NCBI GenBank assembly: GCA_023416895.1
Contig: JAEZGQ010000071.1
Location: forward strand, 1-9,395
Direction: 5' to 3'
Length of the DNA: 9,395 nt
Source: Bacillota bacterium
GTDB taxonomy: Bacteria; Bacillota; Clostridia; Christensenellales; CAG-138
The position numbers and the translations under genes are program-made. Under the pieces are notes generated by a model. The model had not been told where the DNA came from. It did no database searches and worked only from the letters and a program-made list of their open reading frames with translations. Positions 5,624-9,395 of the stretch are shown piece by piece. The number at the start of each line of letters is the position of its first letter. The first letter of the stretch is position 1.

Positions 5624-6481
5624 ATGGATCAGAAACTATACACATTTCTTATTCTCTGTCAAACAATGAATTACCGTATGGCAGCAAAGCGCCTTCATCT
5701 TTCACAGCCGGCTGTTACAAAGCAAATTCAATCCTTGGAACAATCATTGCAAACGAAGCTATTTTACTACGATGGACACACCTTGCACAAAACAGAAAAA
5801 TGCCTACTTTTAGAGCGATATGCGATTTCTCAGCAATATCAATTCGAGGAACTGCAACTGGCCATTGCGGACAAGAAGCGTCTGAAATTACGAATTGGTG
5901 CGACCAAGACCATAGGCGACTATGTGTTGATCGATGCAATTAAGGATTATCTCGGTTGCCCCAGCCACGAGCTTTCTCTTGTAGTGGATAACACAAAACA
6001 TCTTTTGCAAATGCTGGATGAAAATCAGTTAGATTTTGCGGTTATCGAAGGCACTTTCAGCAAAACAAAATACGACTCCTATTTGCTGCGAATGGAGCCA
6101 TTCGTTGGAATCTGTGCAAAAAACAGTCCTTTATGCGGAAAGCATATTTCGATTGAGGAACTGCTGAACGAAACCATCATTGTCCGTGAAGAGGGTTCTG
6201 GTACCCGTCGGATTTTTGAGGAGCGACTGATGGCCTCTGGATACGAACTGAGTGATTTTTACAGAGAAGTCTCTATCAGCAGTTTTGTTTCGATTAAAGC
6301 ATTGGTTTCAAGTGGGATTGGCATCAGCTTTTTATATCACTCCGTTGTCTCCAATGCAGATGACATCAGCACCTTTACCGTCAATGGATTAACGGAGCCC
6401 CATGCATTTCACGTGGTCTATACGCGAAACACAAATGCCAAGAACTACTCGGAACAATTTCTTAGCGGGCAAATGAAGTGA
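5624..6481 (+). CDS. LysR-type regulator, CysL/YeiE-like
   Basis: Complete 285-residue LysR-family transcription factor. The winged helix is at 5-60, with MAAKRLHLSQPAVTKQIQSL (19-38) as the HTH core. The periplasmic-binding-protein-like effector domain begins near residue 88 (LRIGATKTIGDYVL). LDFAVIEG, REEGSGTRRIFEERL and KALVSSGIGISFL match the CysL/YeiE branch, whose known members govern sulfite reductase genes (CysL of Bacillus) or sit beside yeiH (YeiE of enterobacteria). AGGAG lies 5 nt before the ATG. Divergent placement against yeiH with a shared palindrome is the classical arrangement for a LysR protein controlling its neighbour. A sulfur-oxyanion ligand is inferred from family and context. 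A hairpin 55 nt downstream probably ends the transcript. Confidence 0.92.
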   Translation: MDQKLYTFLILCQTMNYRMAAKRLHLSQPAVTKQIQSLEQSLQTKLFYYDGHTLHKTEKCLLLERYAISQQYQFEELQLAIADKKRLKLRIGATKTIGDYVLIDAIKDYLGCPSHELSLVVDNTKHLLQMLDENQLDFAVIEGTFSKTKYDSYLLRMEPFVGICAKNSPLCGKHISIEELLNETIIVREEGSGTRRIFEERLMASGYELSDFYREVSISSFVSIKALVSSGIGISFLYHSVVSNADDISTFTVNGLTEPHAFHVVYTRNTNAKNYSEQFLSGQMK

Positions 6482-6536
6482 CTGCAATCTGATTAAACAT
6501 TTCAACTTGAGTCGTGGGTATTTCTATAAAAAGAAA

Positions 6537-6581
6537 AAGGTTGATAGTTTCAGATACTCTCGTATCAAAACTATCAACCTT
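6537..6581. terminator. Long hairpin after lysR
   Basis: AAGGTTGATAGTTT and AAACTATCAACCTT form a perfect 14-bp stem. Inside it, GATAC/GTATC closes a TCTC loop, leaving only CA against A unpaired. On the plus strand it is followed by TTGTTTGG, a weak T tract. On the minus strand it is followed by CCTTTTTCTTTTTAT, a strong one. It may therefore act in both directions, more strongly against leftward transcription. Confidence 0.6.
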
Positions 6582-6623
6582 GTTTGGTAGTTGTGAGTAT
6601 ACCGCAAACCTATGAGTTTTTCT

Positions 6624-6661
6624 GCCGTGGCTGTAAAGAGCCCTCGGCTTGCTTTTTATTT
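6624..6661 (+). terminator. Second hairpin with T tract in the lysR-yyaL gap
   Basis: GCCG-T-GGCT pairs with AGCC-CT-CGGC around a GTAAAG loop and is followed by TTGCTTTTTATTT. This is the form of a plus-strand intrinsic terminator. It could back up the hairpin upstream, or be left from an element formerly inserted here. Confidence 0.5.
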
Positions 6662-6737
6662 CGCTACTGTCAAGCGTTAAGTCCACATCATTGTCTTTGT
6701 ATTTTCCGCGCATACTACGTAAGAGTTTACAGCGAAA

Positions 6738-6750
6738 GGCAGGTGCTGCC
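6738..6750 (+). promoter_or_regulatory. Stem-loop over the yyaL ribosome-binding region
   Basis: GGCAG-GTG-CTGCC is a perfect 5-bp GC-rich hairpin ending 2 nt before the GTG start. It covers the only nearby AGG and abuts AAAGG (6735-6739), so it may hold back initiation. A weak promoter-like pair, TTGTCT (6691-6696) and TACTAC (6713-6718) at 16 bp, lies upstream. Confidence 0.4.
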
Positions 6751-6752
6751 CT

Positions 6753-8789
6753 GTGACAAATTCAACACAAAAACCCAACAGACTGATCCACGAAAAATCG
6801 CCTTATCTACTCCAGCACGCCTACAATCCCGTGGATTGGTATCCATGGGGCGACGAGGCATTTCAAAAGGCGAAGTACGAGCTTAAACCCGTGCTTCTTT
6901 CTGTCGGCTATTCCACCTGTCATTGGTGCCATGTGATGGAGCATGAATCCTTTGAGGACGATGAGGTGGCTTTGGTTTTGAACCGCGCATTCGTTTGCGT
7001 AAAGGTAGACAGGGAGGAACGCCCGGACGTTGACGCAGTGTACATGGAAGCGTGCATGGCGATGAACGGCTCCGGTGGCTGGCCGCTTACGGTGTTGATG
7101 ACACCCGATAAGGAGCCGTTTTTCGCCGGAACTTATCTCCCCAAGGCTTCGCGCTACGGCGCGGTGGGCTTTTTGGAGCTTTTGCACGAGGTGGAGCGGC
7201 TTTGGCGCGTGGATAGAACGAAGCTTTTAATTGCAGGGTCACGCTTCGCCGAACACCTCAAAGAACGGGAAACGCACACCTCCAAAACGTTTGAACCCTC
7301 TCGAGCGATGTACCTTGACGCGCGCGAGGCGTTTTCCCGTGCGTTCGACCGCGAAAACGGCGGCTTTGGCGACGCGCCGAAATTTCCCACGGCGCACAAC
7401 CTTTTGTTTCTCCTTGGCCTTTTTGCGCTGGAGGGCGATGCGGATGCACTATTTATGGCAGAAAAAACGCTTGTACAAATGTACCGTGGCGGCATTTTTG
7501 ACCACATCGGCGGCGGGTTTTGCCGCTATTCCGCCGACGCAACATGGCTCGCGCCGCATTTTGAAAAAATGCTTTACGACAACGCGCTTTTGAGCCTAGC
7601 CTACACGGAGGCATACAGGCTTACGCAAAAACCGCTTTACGAAACCGTAGCAAGGCAAACGCTCGACTTCTGCCTGCGTGAGCTTTTACACGAGGAAGGC
7701 GGTTTTTTTTGCGCGCAGGATGCGGACAGCGAAGGTGAAGAAGGCGTTTTTTATATTTTTACCCCGCGGGAGGTGCTAACGGTACTCGGCACGGAAGCGG
7801 GCAAGGCGTTTTGCGAGGCGTACGACATTACGGAGAAGGGGAACTTTGAAGGGAAGAGCATACCCAACCTTTTGAAAAACGCGCGCTTCGAGAGCGCTTT
7901 TGAGGCGTTTTCAAAAGCCCGTCAGACGCTTTACGGCTACCGCCGCGCGAGGACGCATCTGCACACCGACGACAAAATCCTCACTTCGTGGAATTCGCTG
8001 ATGATACTCGCGCTTTGCCGGGCGGGCGTGATTTTTGACGAACCTCGCTACCTTGATGCGGCTGTCGCCGCCAAGCAGTTTGTTTCAAAAAAGCTCAGCG
8101 ACGGAGAAGAGCGCCTCCGCGCCCGCTGGCGCGAAGGCGAGGCGGCCTTTCACGGAGGGCTTGCCGATTACGCGTTTTACGCGCTCGCGCTTACGGCGCT
8201 TTATGAAAGCACCTTCGACGTAACGCTGCTGCGCGATGCGGGCTCCTTTTCCAAGGCCATGCATATGCTGTTTTTCGACGTAAGCGGCGGCGGGTATTTT
8301 ATGTATTCAAAAGAAAGCGAGCAGCTCCTTACGCGCCCGAAGGAAACCTACGACGGTGCACTTCCCTCTGGCAACGCTGCGGCGGCTTTTCTTTTGCTCA
8401 AGCTTTTCAGGCTTACCGCCCAAAAGGAGTTCGGTGCGCTTTTTGACGCGCAGCTCAAATTTTTAACGGGCGCGGTGGACGGCAGCGCTCTTGGGCACGG
8501 TGCTTTTATGCTAACGCTTTTAAAGGCCATTTGCCCTCATACGGAGCTTATATGCACCTCCAAAGACGGAAGCGCCTCTCACAAGGTGCGCGCGCTCCTT
8601 CGAAAGAGCGTAGCAAACAACCTTACGGTGCTTGTAAAAACCGAGGGCAACGCAGGCACGCTTTCGCGCCTTGCACCCTTCACCCTCGCTTACACGGTGC
8701 CGAAAACGGGTGCAAGCTATTACGTATGCCGCAACGGCAGCTGCAAAAGGCCTGTGGAGTCGGCAGAGGAAGCGGAAAAGCTTTTATAA
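6753..8789 (+). CDS. yyaL: YyaL/SSP411-type DUF255 thioredoxin-like protein
   Basis: Complete 678-residue cytoplasmic protein, close to Bacillus YyaL (about 690). The N-terminal thioredoxin-like DUF255 domain (about 8-170) opens with the family hallmark PNRLIHEKSPYLLQHAYNPV and carries the CHWC motif at 56-59, followed by VMEHESF, KVDREERPDVD and GGWPLTVLMTPDKEPF. The rest is an alpha/alpha six-hairpin glycosidase-like region with GGIFDHIGGGFCRYS, WLAPHFEKMLYDNA, DADSEGEEG, DDKILTSWNSLMI and YDGALPSGNA. The biochemical function of the family is not established; roles as a redox or epimerase-like enzyme have been suggested. The GTG start is chosen because the family N-terminus begins a few codons later and the next methionine is residue 62. 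No cotranscribed partner is visible, and it is convergent with the next gene. Confidence 0.93.
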   Translation: MTNSTQKPNRLIHEKSPYLLQHAYNPVDWYPWGDEAFQKAKYELKPVLLSVGYSTCHWCHVMEHESFEDDEVALVLNRAFVCVKVDREERPDVDAVYMEACMAMNGSGGWPLTVLMTPDKEPFFAGTYLPKASRYGAVGFLELLHEVERLWRVDRTKLLIAGSRFAEHLKERETHTSKTFEPSRAMYLDAREAFSRAFDRENGGFGDAPKFPTAHNLLFLLGLFALEGDADALFMAEKTLVQMYRGGIFDHIGGGFCRYSADATWLAPHFEKMLYDNALLSLAYTEAYRLTQKPLYETVARQTLDFCLRELLHEEGGFFCAQDADSEGEEGVFYIFTPREVLTVLGTEAGKAFCEAYDITEKGNFEGKSIPNLLKNARFESAFEAFSKARQTLYGYRRARTHLHTDDKILTSWNSLMILALCRAGVIFDEPRYLDAAVAAKQFVSKKLSDGEERLRARWREGEAAFHGGLADYAFYALALTALYESTFDVTLLRDAGSFSKAMHMLFFDVSGGGYFMYSKESEQLLTRPKETYDGALPSGNAAAAFLLLKLFRLTAQKEFGALFDAQLKFLTGAVDGSALGHGAFMLTLLKAICPHTELICTSKDGSASHKVRALLRKSVANNLTVLVKTEGNAGTLSRLAPFTLAYTVPKTGASYYVCRNGSCKRPVESAEEAEKLL

Positions 8790-8819
8790 ATGCATGTACA
8801 ATTTTAGCTTTAACCGAGA

Positions 8820-8848
8820 AATGCTCCCGCGGCCATCGCGAGAGCATT
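8820..8848. terminator. Bidirectional hairpin between convergent genes
   Basis: AATGCTC and GAGCATT form a 7-bp stem. After one C/A mismatch, CGCG/CGCG continues it around a GCCAT loop. T runs are short on both sides (CTTT after it on plus, TTTCT on minus). It lies 30 bp after the yyaL stop and 25 bp beyond the end of the converging gene, so it can serve both. Confidence 0.6.
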
Positions 8849-8873
8849 CTTTATGAGCGCGCGGCGAAACAGT

Positions 8874-9395
8874 TTATGTCCCGCACGGGTATTCGTCCAA
8901 AAGCGCAAGCGCTTCCTTGCGGATGCGAGAAAGCTTACCCTTCCATTGCGCAGCATCGCCCGCATATGCGCATCCAAGAATTTTTTCCGACAAATTCTTT
9001 ACGATGAGATACGCGGCGTAGCTATGCGTGTTGTTCGGGTTGTCGGCGCAGGCTTCCGCCAACATGTATCGAAAAGATTTGAAGTTTGCCGCATAAACCA
9101 GTTCTACAAGCTTTGCCCTGTATTCAAGGTGCATGGAGGAAATATTAGGAATTTGCCTCCTATCCTCTACATGCTGCGCCTCGTGCTTCAAAAATCGAAC
9201 GCGAAAGCTTGAGTTGAGCATTCCGCCCGCATAAAGCTTTTTGATGCAGCAAAGTGTGCCATCCTTAGCCGCCCAACCTCCTGTGCCGATTTTATCAAAG
9301 GAAAGGAACGCCATCCAGCTTCGGCTTACAAAGCCCGTCATCATGTTTACCGTATAGCGCGTTACCGTATGAGGGAGCTTTACGCGGTAGGTAGT
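8874..9395 (-). CDS. Unrecognised HExxH-motif protein, N-terminus off the window
   Basis: The frame is open from the right edge to TAA at 8874, so the visible 173 residues are the C-terminal part of a longer protein. ATG 9344 is internal to this frame, which continues upstream without a stop, so the real start is probably outside. The clearest feature is FLKHEAQHVED (residues 68-78), a perfect HExxH zinc-binding and catalytic motif. LEYRAKLVEL lies 15-25 residues later and offers a glutamate as a possible third ligand. A tract with GTGGWAAKDGTLCCI precedes it. No signal peptide or membrane helix is seen in this part. It may be a metallopeptidase-like enzyme, but I cannot name the family, and a non-catalytic zinc protein is also possible. 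It is convergent with yyaL. Confidence 0.7.
   Translation of the reverse strand, partial: TTYRVKLPHTVTRYTVNMMTGFVSRSWMAFLSFDKIGTGGWAAKDGTLCCIKKLYAGGMLNSSFRVRFLKHEAQHVEDRRQIPNISSMHLEYRAKLVELVYAANFKSFRYMLAEACADNPNNTHSYAAYLIVKNLSEKILGCAYAGDAAQWKGKLSRIRKEALALLDEYPCGT

Noticed and set aside
5512..5625. N-terminal extension of the yeiH frame to ATG 5625
   Set aside because: It overlaps the divergent lysR start, adds a polar, non-family leader and lacks a suitable ribosome-binding site. GTG 5511 has AGAGG at good spacing.
2173..6691. CACATCAT copies as attachment-site direct repeats around the central block
   Set aside because: Eight bases with no flanking identity and no integrase or transposase are too weak to call a target duplication.
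6462..6713. 83-codon minus-strand frame across the lysR-yyaL gap
   Set aside because: It passes through both hairpins and the 3' end of lysR, has no ribosome-binding site and shows no domain. It is more likely a chance frame.
7154..7507. Minus-strand frames inside yyaL
   Set aside because: They are antisense shadows of a complete, family-matching gene.
1..9395. CRISPR array, tRNA or rRNA genes
   Set aside because: No regularly spaced direct repeats with unique spacers, no tRNA-like TTCGANNC arm in a cloverleaf context and no rRNA-like segment were seen. The only repeat array is the 62-bp operator-like one at 4366-4427.

Overview
The window looks like chromosomal DNA from a low-GC-phylum anaerobe, most likely a Clostridia-type Firmicute. 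GlpP is a Firmicutes-type regulator, the Shine-Dalgarno sequences are strong (AGGAGG/AGGAG), and the DHA3 exporter, the two-headed MerR regulator and the DUF255 protein are all common in that group. No genus can be assigned from the sequence alone.

Layout. (1) Positions 1-2020, minus strand: a glycerol-use operon. It has a promoter at about 2012-2040, a roughly 155-nt structured leader ending in an intrinsic terminator, then glpP (glycerol-3-phosphate-responsive antiterminator) and glpK (glycerol kinase, C-terminus cut by the window edge). A possible 23-codon membrane microprotein lies just upstream at 2064-2135. (2) Positions about 2200-6480: a block less rich in GCG/CGC codons than both flanks. 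On the minus strand are a DHA3-type MFS exporter and, upstream of it, a MerR-family regulator with two DNA-binding domains, split into two reading frames exactly at an A AAA AAG run. Five phased TGAAACC/GGTTTCA repeats cover the regulator's start. Then come yeiH (UPF0324, putative sulfur-oxyanion exporter) on the minus strand and, divergent from it, a CysL/YeiE-like LysR regulator on the plus strand, with a 17-bp palindrome between them. (3) Positions 6482-6752: intergenic, with two hairpins and a small stem-loop over the ribosome-binding region of the next gene. (4) Positions 6753-8789, plus strand: a complete YyaL/SSP411-type protein (DUF255, thioredoxin-like fold plus six-hairpin glycosidase-like fold). 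(5) Positions 8874-9395, minus strand: the C-terminal part of an unrecognised protein with an HExxH motif, convergent with yyaL across a shared hairpin.

How the parts work together. The glp genes make a self-contained glycerol phosphorylation and regulation unit, and the terminator ahead of glpP suggests autoregulated antitermination. The MerR-MFS pair looks like a ligand-induced efflux module. The LysR-YeiH pair looks like a sulfur-oxyanion (perhaps sulfite) sensing and export module. The composition change and regulator-transporter content suggest the central block was acquired separately from its flanks. The most notable points are the frameshift exactly on a dnaX-type slippery heptamer, the helically phased repeat array, the structured glpP leader and the glycine-zipper microprotein candidate.
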